DNA of 64,000 bases, taken from Calliopsis andreniformis. Its lineage: Eukaryota; Arthropoda; Insecta; Hymenoptera; Andrenidae. The notes under the pieces are model-generated. The model saw nothing but the letters and a program-made list of their open reading frames with translations. It made no database searches and was not told the origin of the DNA. Position 1 is the first letter of the stretch. Each line of letters starts with the position of its first letter. The position numbers and the translations under genes were made by a program. The stretch spans positions 12,032,157 through 12,096,156 of the forward strand of contig NW_027480429.1 in assembly GCF_051401765.1 (NCBI RefSeq), given 5' to 3'. Positions 1 to 11,927 of this stretch are shown here, piece after piece.

Positions 1-519
1 CAGGAGCATAAAATACGATATAAATACAACAGCGTTTGCATCGTATAAAACGAATAATTGCAACCAGTGTGAAAGTTTTGGTCATTTCTACATTCCGAGC
101 TACCCAGGATCCACTCTAGGGCGTTGCTCCACCAGATCGAATAGTTAGGTCCTTAGAAGTAAACGCCAGAAGCATAAAATACGATATAAATACAACAGCG
201 TTTCCATCGTATAAAACGAATAATTGCAACCAGTATGAAACTTATGGTCATTTCTACTTTCCGAACAACCTAGGCTTCACCCTAGGGCGTTGTTCCACCA
301 GATCGAATAGTTAGGGCCTAAGAAGTGAACGCCAGAAGCATAAAATGCAATAAAAATACAACAGTTTTTCCAATCTATAACAGGATTAATTGCAACCAGT
401 TTGAAAGTTATGGTCATTTCTCCTTTCCGGGCAACCTAGGCTTCACCGTAGTGCGATGCTCCAACAGATTGAATAGTTAGGGCCTTAGAAGTCAACGCCC
501 GAAGCATAAAATACAAAAT

Positions 520-3500
520 AAATAGAACAGTTTTTCCACCGTATAAAACTAATAATTGCAACCAGTGTGAAAGTAATGGGCATTTCTACGTTCCGGGCAA
601 CCTAGGCTTCACTCTAGGGTGTTGCTCCACCACATCGAATAGCTACGGCCTTAGAAGTCAACGCCAGAAGCATAAAATACAGTATAAATACAACAGTTTT
701 TCCATTGTATATCATGACTAATTGCAACCAGTGCGAAAGTAACGATCATTTCGACGTTTCGGGCATCCTAGGCTTACCTCTGAGGTGTTGCTCCACCAGA
801 TCGAAGAGTTAGGGTCTAAGAAGTCAACACCGGAAGCATAAAGTACAATATAAATGCAACAGCTTTTCCATCGTAGGAAACGAATAATTGCAACCTATGT
901 GAAGGTTATGGTCATATCTACGTTCCGGGCAACCTTGGCTTCACTGTAGGGTGTTGCTCCACCAGATCGAATAGGTAGGGCCATAGAAGCCTACGCCCGA
1001 AGCATAAAATACGATAAATATACGAGAGTTTTTCCATCCTATATCAGGAATAATTGCAACCAGTGTGAAAGTGATGGTCATTTCTACGTTCCGGGCAACG
1101 TAGGCTTCACTCCAGGGCGTTGTTCCACCAGATTGAACACTTAGGGCCTAAGAAGGCACCGCCAGAAGCATAAAATACAATATAAATACAACAGTTTTTC
1201 CATCGTATAAAACGAATAATTGCAACCAGTATGAAACTGATGGTCATTTCTACTTTCCGAGCAACCTAGGTTTCACCCTAGGGCGTTGCTCTAACAGATT
1301 GAATAGTTAGGGCCTTAGAAGTCAACGTCCGAAGCATAAAATGCAATAAAAATACAACAGTGTTTCCATCGTATAAAACGAATAATTGAAACGAGTTTGA
1401 AAGTGATGACCAATTCTACGTTCCGGGCAACCTAGGCTTCACTCTAGGGCGTTGCTCCACCAGATCGAATAGTTAGTGCCTTAGAAGTCAACGCCAGAAG
1501 CATAAAATACAATATAAATACAACAGCTTTTCCATCGTATAAAACGAATAATTGCAACCAGTATGAAACTTATGGTCATTTCTACTTTCCGAACAACCTA
1601 GGCTTCACCCTAGGGCGTTGCTCCCACAGATTGAATAGTTATGGCCTTAGAAGTCTACGCCCGAACCATAAAATGCAAAAAAATACAACAGTGTTTCCAT
1701 CATATAACAGGAATAATTGCGACCAGTTTGAAGGTGATGGGCAATTCTACGTTCCGGGCAATCTAGTCTTCACTCTAGGGCGTTGCTCCAACAGACCGAA
1801 TAGTTAGTGCCTTAGAAGTCAACGCCAGAAGCATAAAATACGATATAAATACAACAGCGTTTGCACCGTATAAAACGAATAATTGCAACCAGTGTGAAAG
1901 TTATGGTCATTTCTACATTCCGAGTAACCTGGGATCCACTCTAGGGCGTTGCTCCACCAGATCGAATAGTTAGGTCCATAGAAGTATACGCCAGAAGCAT
2001 AAAATACGATATAAATACAACAGCGTTTGCATCGTATAAAACGAATAATTGCAACCAGTGTGAAAGTTATGGTCATTTCTACATTCCGAGCCACCTAGGA
2101 TCCACTCTAGGGCGTTGCTCCACCAGATCGAATAGTTAGGTCCTTAGAAGTAAACGCCAGAAGCATAAAATACGATATAAATACAACAGCGTTTCCATCG
2201 TATAAAACGAATAACTGCAACCAGTGTGAAAGTTATGGTCATTTCTACATTCCGAACTACCTAGGATCCACTCTAGGGCGTTGCTCCACCAGATCGAATA
2301 GTTAGGTCCTTAGTAGTAAACGCCAGAAGCATAAAATACGATATAAATACAACAGCGTTTGCATCGTATAAAACGAATATTTGCAACCAGTGTGAAAGTT
2401 ATGGTCATTTCTACATTCCGAGCAGCCTAGGATTCACTCTAGGGCGTTGCTCCACCAGATCGAATAGTTACGGCCTAAGAAGTCAGCTCCAGAAGCATAA
2501 AATACGATATAAATACAACAGCATTTCCATCGTATAACAGGAATAATTGCAACCAGTTTGAAAGTGATGGCCATTTCTACGATCCGGGCAAGCTAGGCTT
2601 CACCCTATGCCGTTGTTCCACCAGATCGTATAGTTAGGGCTTAAGAAGTGAACGCCAGAAGCATAAAATGCAATAAAAATACAACAGTTTTTCCAATGTA
2701 TAACAGGATTAATTGCAACCAGTTTGAAAGTGATGGTCTTTTCTCCTTTCCGGGCAACCTTGGCTTCACTCTAGGGCGTGGCTCCACCAGATCGAATGGT
2801 TAGTGCCTTAGAAGTCAACGCCAGAAGCATAAAATACAGTATAAATACAACAGCTTTTCCATCGTATAAAACGAATAATTGCAACAAGTATGAAACTTAT
2901 GGACATTTCTACTTTCCGAGCAACCTAGGCTTCACCCTTGGGCGTTGCTCCAACAGATTGAATAGTTAGTGCCTTAGAAGTCAACGCCAGAAGCATAAAA
3001 TACGATATAAATACAACAGCGTTTGCATCGTATAAAACGAATAATTGCAACCAGTATGAAAGTTATGGTCATTTCTACATTCCGAGCAACCTAGGATCCA
3101 CTCTAGGGCGTTGCTCCACCAGATCGAATAGTTAGGTCCTTAGAATTAAACGCCAGGAGCATAAAATACGATATAAATACAACAGCGTTTGCATCGTATA
3201 AAACGAATAATTGCAACCAGTGTGAAAGTTTTGGTCATTTCTACATTCCGAGCTACCCAGGATCCACTCTAGGGCGTTGCTCCACCAGATCGAATAGTTA
3301 GGTCCTTAGAAGTAAACGCCAGAAGCATAAAATACGATATAAATACAACAGCGTTTCCATCGTATAAAACGAATAATTGCAACCAGTGTGAAAGTTATGG
3401 TCATTTCTACATTCCGAGCTACCCAGGATCCACTCTACGGCGTTGCTCCACCAGGTCGAATAGTTAGGTCCTTAGAAGTAAACGCCAGAAGCATAAAATA

Positions 3501-3710
3501 CGATATAAATACAACAGCGTTTGCATCGTATAAAACGAATATTTGCAGCCAGTGTGAATGTTATGGTTATTTCTACATTCCGAGCAACCTAGGATTCACT
3601 CTAGGGCGTTGCTCCACCAGATCGAATAGTTAGGTCTTTAGAAGTAAACGCCAGAAGCATAAAATACGATATAAATACAACAGCGTTTCCATCGTATAAA
3701 ACGAATAATT
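520..3710. repeat. 4,979-bp HOR, copy A (colinear segment)
   Basis: This segment matches 5,499-8,689 at a constant offset of 4,979 bp (30 monomers), with only scattered substitutions seen, for example a CTTAGTAG versus CTTAGAAG difference near 2,311. Left of about 520 the offset changes to 4,647 bp (28 monomers), because copy B carries two extra monomers there. The right end is where the copies diverge, near 3,710 and 8,690. Confidence 0.85.
669..1040. repeat. Marker module E-P (rare, widely dispersed subtype pair)
   Basis: Two rare monomer types lie close together. E has CATGACTAATTGC and GATCATTTCGACGTTTCGGG with GGCATCCTAGG. P has GTGAAGGTTATGGTCATATC, CACTGTAGGGTGTTGC, AGGTAGGGCCATAGAAG and AATATACGAGAG. 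The pair recurs at 5,648-6,020 and, in reversed order (P then E), at about 52,010-52,420. P alone also appears near 37,420-37,510, 54,345-54,440 and 63,795-63,950. E alone lies near 56,820 and 57,650. Confidence 0.7.
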
Positions 3711-4802
3711 GCAGCCAGTGTGAAAGTTATGGTCATTTCTACGTTCCGGGCAAGCTAGGCTTCACCCTATGCCGTTGTTCCACCAGATCGTATAGTTAGG
3801 GCCTAAGAAGTGAACGCCAGAAGCATAAAATGCAATAAAAATACAACAGTTTTTCCAATGTATAACAGGATTAATTGCAACCAGTTTGAAAGTGATGGTC
3901 ATTTCTCCTTTCCGGGCAACCTAGGCTTCACTCTAGGGCGTGGCTCCACCAGATCGAATGGTTAGTGCCTTAGAAGTCAACGCCAGAAGCATAAAATACA
4001 ATATAAATACAACAGCTTTTCCATCGTATAAAACGAATAATTGCAACCAGTATGAAACTTATGGACATTTCTACTTTCCGAGCAACCTAGGCTTCACCCT
4101 TGGGCGTTGCTCCAACAGATTGAATAGTTAGTGCCTTAGAAGTCAAAGACAGAAGCATAAAATACGATATAAATACAACAGCGTTTGCATCGTACAAAAC
4201 GAATAATTGCAACCAGTCTGAAAGTTATGGTCATTTCTACATTCCGAGCAACCCAGGATCCACTCTAGGGCGTTGCTCCACCAGATCGGATAGTTAGGTC
4301 CTTAGAAGTAAACGCCAGAAGCATAAAATACGATATAAATACAACAGCGTTTGCATCGTATAAAACGAATAATTGCAACCAGTGTGAACGTTATGGTCAT
4401 TTCTACATTCCGAGCCACTTAGGATCGACACTAGGGCGTTGCTCCACCAGATCGAATAGTTAGGTCCTTAGAAGTAAACGCCAGAAGCATAAAATACGAT
4501 ATAAATACAACAGCGTTTGCATCGTATAAAACGAATAATTGCAACCAGTGTGAACGTTATGGTCATTTCTACATTCCGAGCTACCCAGGATCCACTCTAC
4601 GGCGTTGCTCCACCAGGTCGAATAGTTAGGTCCTTAGAAGTAAACGCCAGAAGCATAAAATACGATATAAATACAACAGCGTTTGCATCGTATAAAACGA
4701 ATATTTGCAGCCAGTGTGAATGTTATGGTTATTTCTACATTCCGAGCAACCTAGGATTCACTCTAGGGCGTTGCTCCACCAGATCGAATAGTTAGGTCTT
4801 TA
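2598..4802. repeat. Older 1,162-bp (7-monomer) duplication in HOR copy A
   Basis: 2,598-3,640 corresponds to 3,760-4,802 at an offset of 1,162 bp (7 monomers). The copies are recognisably colinear but differ at more sites than the equivalent duplication at 7,515-9,838. Examples are CTTTTCTCC versus CATTTCTCC near 2,735/3,897, AACGCCAG versus AAAGACAG near 2,980/4,143, and a replaced stretch near 4,410-4,440. It is therefore judged older or partly converted. Confidence 0.7.
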
Positions 4803-5179
4803 GAAGTAAACGCCAGAAGCATAAAATACGATATAAATACAACAGCTTCTCCATCGTATAAAAGGAATAATTGCAAACAGTGTGAAGGTAATGGTCATTT
4901 CTACGTTCCGGGCAAGCTAGGCTTCACCCTATGCCGTTGTTCCACCAGATCGAATAGTTAGGGCCTAAGAAGTGAACGCCAGAAGCATAAAATGCAATAA
5001 AAATACAACAGTTTTTCCAATCTATAACAGGATTAATTGCAACCAGTTTGAAAGTTATGGTCATTTCTCCTTTCCGGGCAACCTAGGCTTCACCGTAGTG
5101 CGATGCTCCAACAGATTGAATAGTTAGGGCCTTAGAAGTCAACGCCCGAAGCATAAAATACAAAATAAATAGAACAGTT

Positions 5180-5511
5180 TTTCCATCGAATAAAACGAAT
5201 AATTGCTACCGATGTGAAGGTTATGGTCATTTCTACGTTCCGGGCAGCCTAGGCTTCACCCTAGGGCGTTGTTCCACCAGATGGAATAGTTCGGGCATGA
5301 GAAGTCAACGCCAGAAGCATAAAATACGATATAAATACAACAGCTTTTCCATCGTAGAAAACGAATAATTGCAACCTGTATGAAAGGTATGGTCATTTCT
5401 ACTTTCCGGGCAACCTAGGCTTCACCCTAGGGCGTTGCTCCAACAGATTGAATAGTTAGGGCCTTAGAAGTCAACGCCCGAAGCATAAAATACAAAATAA
5501 ATATAACAGTT
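5180..5511. repeat. Two-monomer (332 bp) insertion relative to HOR copy A
   Basis: Before this stretch the two HOR copies align at an offset of 4,647 bp; after it they align at 4,979 bp. The difference is 332 bp, exactly two monomers. Copy A runs directly across the point near 520-530. The change falls within the TTTTTCCATCG part of the monomer. It could equally be a two-monomer deletion in copy A. Confidence 0.75.
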
Positions 5512-8500
5512 TTTCCACCGTATAAAACTAATAATTGCAACCAGTGTGAAAGTAATGGGCATTTCTACGTTCCGGGCAACCTAGGCTTCACTCTAGGGTG
5601 TTGCTCCACCACATCGAATAGCTACGGCCTTAGAAGTCAACGCCAGAAGCATAAAATACAGTATAAATACAACAGTTTTTCCATTGTATAGCATGACTAA
5701 TTGCAACCAGTGCGAAAGTAACGATCATTTCGACGTTTCGGGCATCCTAGGCTTACCTCTGAGGTGTTGCTCCACCAGATCGAAGAGTTAGGGTCTAAGA
5801 AGTCAACACCGGAAGCATAAAGTACAATATAAATGCAACAGCTTTTCCATCGTAGGAAACGAATAATTGCAACCTGTGTGAAGGTTATGGTCATATCTAC
5901 GTTCCGGGCAACCTTGGCTTCACTGTAGGGTGTTGCTCCACCAGATCGAATAGGTAGGGCCATAGAAGCCTACGCCCGAAGCATAAAATACAATAAATAT
6001 ACGAGAGTTTTTCCATCCTATATCAGGAATAATTGCAACCAGTGTGAAAGTGATGGTCATTTCTACGTTCCGGGCAACGTAGGCTTCACTCCAGGGCGTT
6101 GTTCCACCAGATTGAACACTTAGGGCCTAAGAAGGCACCGCCAGAAGCATAAAATACAATATAAATACAACAGTTTTTCCATCGTATAAAACGAATAATT
6201 GCAACCAGTATGAAACTGATGGTCATTTCTACTTTCCGAGCAACCTAGGTTTCACCCTAGGGCGTTGCTCTAACAGATTGAATAGTTAGGGCCTTAGAAG
6301 TCAACGTCCGAAGCATAAAATGCAATAAAAATACAACAGTGTTTCCATCGTATAAAACGAATAATTGAAACGAGTTTGAAAGTGATGACCAATTCTACGT
6401 TCCGGGCAACCTAGGCTTCACTCTAGGGCGTTGCTCCACCAGATCGAATAGTTAGTGCCTTAGAAGTCAACGCCAGAAGCATAAAATACAATATAAATAC
6501 AACAGCTTTTCCATCGTATAAAACGAATAATTGCAACCAGTATGAAACTTATGGTCATTTCTACTTTCCGAACAACCTAGGCTTCACCCTAGGGCGTTGC
6601 TCCCACAGATTGAATAGTTATGGCCTTAGAAGTCTACGCCCGAACCATAAAATGCAAAAAAATACAACAGTGTTTCCATCATATAACAGGAATAATTGCG
6701 ACCAGTTTGAAGGTGATGGGCAATTCTACGTTCCGGGCAATCTAGTCTTCACTCTAGGGCGTTGCTCCAACAGACCGAATAGTTAGTGCCTTAGAAGTCA
6801 ACGCCAGAAGCATAAAATACGATATAAATACAACAGCGTTTGCACCGTATAAAACGAATAATTGCAACCAGTGTGAAAGTTATGGTCATTTCTACATTCC
6901 GAGTAACCTGGGATCCACTCTAGGGCGTTGCTCCACCAGATCGAATAGTTAGGTCCATAGAAGTATACGCCAGAAGCATAAAATACGATATAAATACAAC
7001 AGCGTTTGCATCGTATAAAACGAATAATTGCAACCAGTGTGAAAGTTATGGTCATTTCTACATTCCGAGCCACCTAGGATCCACTCTAGGGCGTTGCTCC
7101 ACCAGATCGAATAGTTAGGTCCTTAGAAGTAAACGCCAGAAGCATAAAATACGATATAAATACAACAGCGTTTCCATCGTATAAAACGAATAACTGCAAC
7201 CAGTGTGAAAGTTATGGTCATTTCTACATTCCGAACTACCTAGGATCCACTCTAGGGCGTTGCTCCACCAGATCGAATAGTTAGGTCCTTAGAAGTAAAC
7301 GCCAGAAGCATAAAATACGATATAAATACAACAGCGTTTGCATCGTATAAAACGAATATTTGCAACCAGTGTGAAAGTTATGGTCATTTCTACATTCCGA
7401 GCAGCCTAGGATTCACTCTAGGGCGTTGCTCCACCAGATCGAATAGTTACGGCCTAAGAAGTCAGCTCCAGAAGCATAAAATACGATATAAATACAACAG
7501 CATTTCCATCGTATAACAGGAATAATTGCAACCAGTTTGAAAGTGATGGCCATTTCTACGATCCGGGCAAGCTAGGCTTCACCCTATGCCGTTGTTCCAC
7601 CAGATCGTATAGTTAGGGCTTAAGAAGTGAACGCCAGAAGCATAAAATGCAATAAAAATACAACAGTTTTTCCAATGTATAACAGGATTAATTGCAACCA
7701 GTTTGAAAGTGATGGTCATTTCTCCTTTCCGGGCAACCTTGGCTTCACTCTAGGGCGTGGCTCCACCAGATCGAATGGTTAGTGCCTTAGAAGTCAACGC
7801 CAGAAGCATAAAATACAGTATAAATACAACAGCTTTTCCATCGTATAAAACGAATAATTGCAACAAGTATGAAACTTATGGACATTTCTACTTTCCGAGC
7901 AACCTAGGCTTCACCCTTGGGCGTTGCTCCAACAGATTGAATAGTTAGTGCCTTAGAAGTCAACGCCAGAAGCATAAAATACGATATAAATACAACAGCG
8001 TTTGCATCGTATAAAACGAATAATTGCAACCAGTATGAAAGTTATGGTCATTTCTACATTCCGAGCAACCTAGGATCCACTCTAGGGCGTTGCTCCACCA
8101 GATCGAATAGTTAGGTCCTTAGAATTAAACGCCAGGAGCATAAAATACGATATAAATACAACAGCGTTTGCATCGTATAAAACGAATAATTGCAACCAGT
8201 GTGAAAGTTTTGGTCATTTCTACATTCCGAGCTACCCAGGATCCACTCTATGGCGTTGCTCCACCAGATCGAATAGTTAGGTCCTTAGAAGTAAACGCCA
8301 GAAGCATAAAATACGATATAAATACAACAGCGTTTCCATCGTATAAAACGAATAATTGCAACCAGTGTGAAAGTTATGGTCATTTCTACATTCCGAGCTA
8401 CCCAGGATCCACTCTACGGCGTTGCTCCACCAGGTCGAATAGTTAGGTCCTTAGAAGTAAACGCCAGAAGCATAAAATACGATATAAATACAACAGCGTT

Positions 8501-8689
8501 TGCATCGTATAAAACGAATATTTGCAGCCAGTGTGAATGTTATGGTTATTTCTACATTCCGAGCAACCTAGGATTCACTCTAGGGCGTTGCTCCACCAGA
8601 TCGAATAGTTAGGTCTTTAGAAGTAAACGCCAGAAGCATAAAATACGATATAAATACAACAGCGTTTCCATCGTATAAAACGAATAATT
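5499..8689. repeat. 4,979-bp HOR, copy B (colinear segment)
   Basis: Colinear with 520-3,710 at +4,979 bp. The match is long enough (about 19 monomers) and specific enough in its order of subtypes that it must come from segmental duplication rather than general monomer similarity. The two-monomer difference at its left edge lies at about 5,180-5,511. Its right end falls at the junction of a later 1,162-bp duplication. Confidence 0.85.
7515..8676. repeat. 7-monomer tandem duplication, unit 1 (1,162 bp)
   Basis: First unit of a direct tandem duplication with 8,677-9,838. The breakpoint lies in the CATCGTATA part of the monomer: upstream of it the two sequences differ (ATAACAGG versus ATAAAACG), and downstream they are the same. 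The only difference I noticed within the unit is TCTATGGCG near 8,249 versus TCTAGGGCG near 9,411. This makes it one of the youngest events in the window. Confidence 0.85.
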
Positions 8690-9838
8690 GCAACCAGTTT
8701 GAAAGTGATGGCCATTTCTACGATCCGGGCAAGCTAGGCTTCACCCTATGCCGTTGTTCCACCAGATCGTATAGTTAGGGCTTAAGAAGTGAACGCCAGA
8801 AGCATAAAATGCAATAAAAATACAACAGTTTTTCCAATGTATAACAGGATTAATTGCAACCAGTTTGAAAGTGATGGTCATTTCTCCTTTCCGGGCAACC
8901 TTGGCTTCACTCTAGGGCGTGGCTCCACCAGATCGAATGGTTAGTGCCTTAGAAGTCAACGCCAGAAGCATAAAATACAGTATAAATACAACAGCTTTTC
9001 CATCGTATAAAACGAATAATTGCAACAAGTATGAAACTTATGGACATTTCTACTTTCCGAGCAACCTAGGCTTCACCCTTGGGCGTTGCTCCAACAGATT
9101 GAATAGTTAGTGCCTTAGAAGTCAACGCCAGAAGCATAAAATACGATATAAATACAACAGCGTTTGCATCGTATAAAACGAATAATTGCAACCAGTATGA
9201 AAGTTATGGTCATTTCTACATTCCGAGCAACCTAGGATCCACTCTAGGGCGTTGCTCCACCAGATCGAATAGTTAGGTCCTTAGAATTAAACGCCAGGAG
9301 CATAAAATACGATATAAATACAACAGCGTTTGCATCGTATAAAACGAATAATTGCAACCAGTGTGAAAGTTTTGGTCATTTCTACATTCCGAGCTACCCA
9401 GGATCCACTCTAGGGCGTTGCTCCACCAGATCGAATAGTTAGGTCCTTAGAAGTAAACGCCAGAAGCATAAAATACGATATAAATACAACAGCGTTTCCA
9501 TCGTATAAAACGAATAATTGCAACCAGTGTGAAAGTTATGGTCATTTCTACATTCCGAGCTACCCAGGATCCACTCTACGGCGTTGCTCCACCAGGTCGA
9601 ATAGTTAGGTCCTTAGAAGTAAACGCCAGAAGCATAAAATACGATATAAATACAACAGCGTTTGCATCGTATAAAACGAATATTTGCAGCCAGTGTGAAT
9701 GTTATGGTTATTTCTACATTCCGAGCAACCTAGGATTCACTCTAGGGCGTTGCTCCACCAGATCGAATAGTTAGGTCTTTAGAAGTAAACGCCAGAAGCA
9801 TAAAATACGATATAAATACAACAGCGTTTCCATCGTAT
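8677..9838. repeat. 7-monomer tandem duplication, unit 2 (1,162 bp)
   Basis: Second unit, nearly identical to 7,515-8,676. After its right edge, sequence resembling copy A (about 3,700 onward) resumes at an offset of 6,141 bp (37 monomers), consistent with a single extra 7-monomer block inserted into the 30-monomer HOR. The HOR similarity fades at about 10,075. Confidence 0.85.
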
Positions 9839-10075
9839 AAAACGAATAATTGCAGCCAGTGTGAAAGTTATGGTCATTTCTACGTTCCGGGCAAGCTAGG
9901 CTTCACCCTATGCCGTTGTTCCACCAGATCGTATAGTTAGGGCCTAAGAAGTGAACGCCAGAAGCATAAAATGCAATAAAAATACAACAGTTTTTCCAAT
10001 GTATAACAGGATTAATTGCAACCAGTTTGAAAGTGATGGTCATTTCTCCTTTCCGGGCAACCTAGGCTTCACTCT

Positions 10076-11927
10076 AGGGCGTTGCTCCACCAGATCAAAC
10101 AGTTAGGGCCTTAGAAGCCAACGCCCGACGCATTAAATACCAAATAAATAGAACAGTTTTTCCATTGTATAAAACGAATAATTGCAACCAGTATGAAACT
10201 TATGGTCATTTCTACATTCCGAGCAACCTACGCTTCACCCTAGGGCGTTGCTCCAACAGATTGAATAGTTAGGGCCACAGAAGCCAACGCCCGAACCATA
10301 AAATGCAAAAAAAATACAACAGTGTTTCCATCATATAACAGGAATAATTGCAACCAGTTTGAAAGTGATGGCCAATTCTACGTTCCGGGGAACCTAGGAT
10401 TCACTCTAGGGCGTTGCTCCACCAGCTCGAATAGTTAGTGCTTTAGAAGTCAACGCCAGAAGCATAAAATACAATATAAATACAACAGTTTTTTCATTGT
10501 ATAAAACGAATAATTGCAACCAGTATGAATCTTATGGACATTTCTACGTTCCGGGCAACCTAGGCTGCACTCTAGGGCGTTGCTCCACCAGTTCGAATAG
10601 TTAGGGCCTCAGAAGTGAACGCCAGAAGCATAAAATGCAATAAAAATACAACAGCTTTTCCATCGTATAACTGGATTAATTGCAACCAGTTTGAAAGTGA
10701 TGGCCAATTCTACGTTCCGGGCAACCTAGGATTCACTCTAGGGCGTTGCTCCACCAGATCGAATAGTTAGTGCCTTAGAAGCCAACGCCAGAAGCATAAA
10801 ATACAATATAAATACAACAGATTTTCCATCGTATAAAACGAATAATTGCAACCAGTATGAAACTTATGGTCATTTCTACTTTCCGAGCAACCTAGGCTTC
10901 ACCCTAGGGCGTTGCTCCAACAGATTGAATTGTTAGGGCCTTAGAAGTCAACGCCCGAAGCATAAAATGCAATAAAAATACAACAGTGTTTCCATCATAT
11001 AACAGGAATAATTGCAACCAGTTTGAAAGTGATGGCCAATTCTACGCTCCGGGCAACCTAGGATTCACTCTAGGGCGTTGCTCCACCAGATCGAATAGTT
11101 AGTGCCTTAGAAGTCAACGCCAGAAGCATAAAATACGATATAAATACAACAGCTTTTCCATCGTATAATACGTATAATTGCAACCAGTGTGAAAGTAATG
11201 GTCATTTCTACGTTCCGAGCACCCTAGGCGTCTCTCTAGGGCGTTGCTCCACCACATCTAATAGCTACGGCCTTAGAAGTCAACGCCAGAGGCATAAAAT
11301 ACAATATAAATACAACAGTGTTTCCATCATATAACAGGAATAATTGCAACCAGTTTGAAAGTGATGGCCATTTCTACGTTCCGGGCATCCTAGGCTTCAC
11401 TCTATGGCGTTCTTCCACCACATCGAATAGTTAGGGCCTAAGAAGTGAACGCCAGAAGCATAAAATGCAATAAAAATACTACAGTTTTTCCATCGTATAA
11501 CTGGATTAATTGCAACCAGTTTGAAAGTGATGGTCATTTCTCCTTTCCGGGCAACCTAGGCTACACTTTAGGGTGTTGCTCTACTAGATCGAACAGCTAG
11601 GGCCTTAGAAGTCAACGCCAGAAGCATAAAGTACAATATAAATATATCAGTTTTTCCATCGTATAAAACGAATAATAGCAGCAAGTGTGAAAGTTATGGT
11701 CATTTCTTCGTTCCGGGCAACCTCGGCTTCACTCTAGGGCGTTGCTCCACCAGATCAAACAGTTAGGGCCTTAGAAGCCAACGCCCGAAGCATTAAATAC
11801 CAAATAAATAGAACAGTTTTTCCATTGTATAAAACGAATAATTGCTACCAGTTTGAAAGTGATGGCCAATTCTACGTTCCGGGCAACCTAGGCTTCGCTC
11901 TAGGGCGTTGATTCACCAGATCAAACA
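10076..11927. repeat. Satellite domain 2: alternating two-type dimers
   Basis: From about 10,150 to 11,150 two monomer types alternate. Type K has AAAACGAATAATTGC, CAGTATGAA and TTATGG, usually with CCAACAGATTG at its end. Type R has ATAACAGGAATAA or ATAACTGGATTAA, with CAGTTTGAAAGTGATGGCC and AATTCTACG. K cores lie near 10,185, 10,503 and 10,835; R cores near 10,336, 10,668 and 11,000. This gives a local period of about 332 bp. The rest of the domain is mixed diverged monomers with no gene. Confidence 0.75.

Larger units (their letters stand above)
1..10075. repeat. Satellite domain 1: GGATCC-type monomers
   Basis: About 60 monomers. Many carry a GGATCCACTCTAGG variant in place of the usual GGCTTCACTCTAGGG, with CATTCCGAGC upstream and GTTAGGTCC downstream (for example at 108, 1931, 2097, 2263). 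By eye this GGATCC variant is essentially confined to this domain, apart from isolated cases near 38,285 and 38,950. Interspersed monomers have CAGTTTGAAAGTGATGG or CAGTATGAAACTTATGG. The domain is built from a 30-monomer HOR and 7-monomer sub-blocks, listed separately. There is no gene or other element in it. Confidence 0.9.

Noticed and set aside
8168..8612. Overlapping plus-strand reading frames with a CNQC-like Cys pair suggesting a zinc knuckle
   Set aside because: The Cys pair is encoded by the TTGCAACCAGTGTGAA stretch common to the array. The two frames are the same satellite read in different registers and there is no conserved coding signal.
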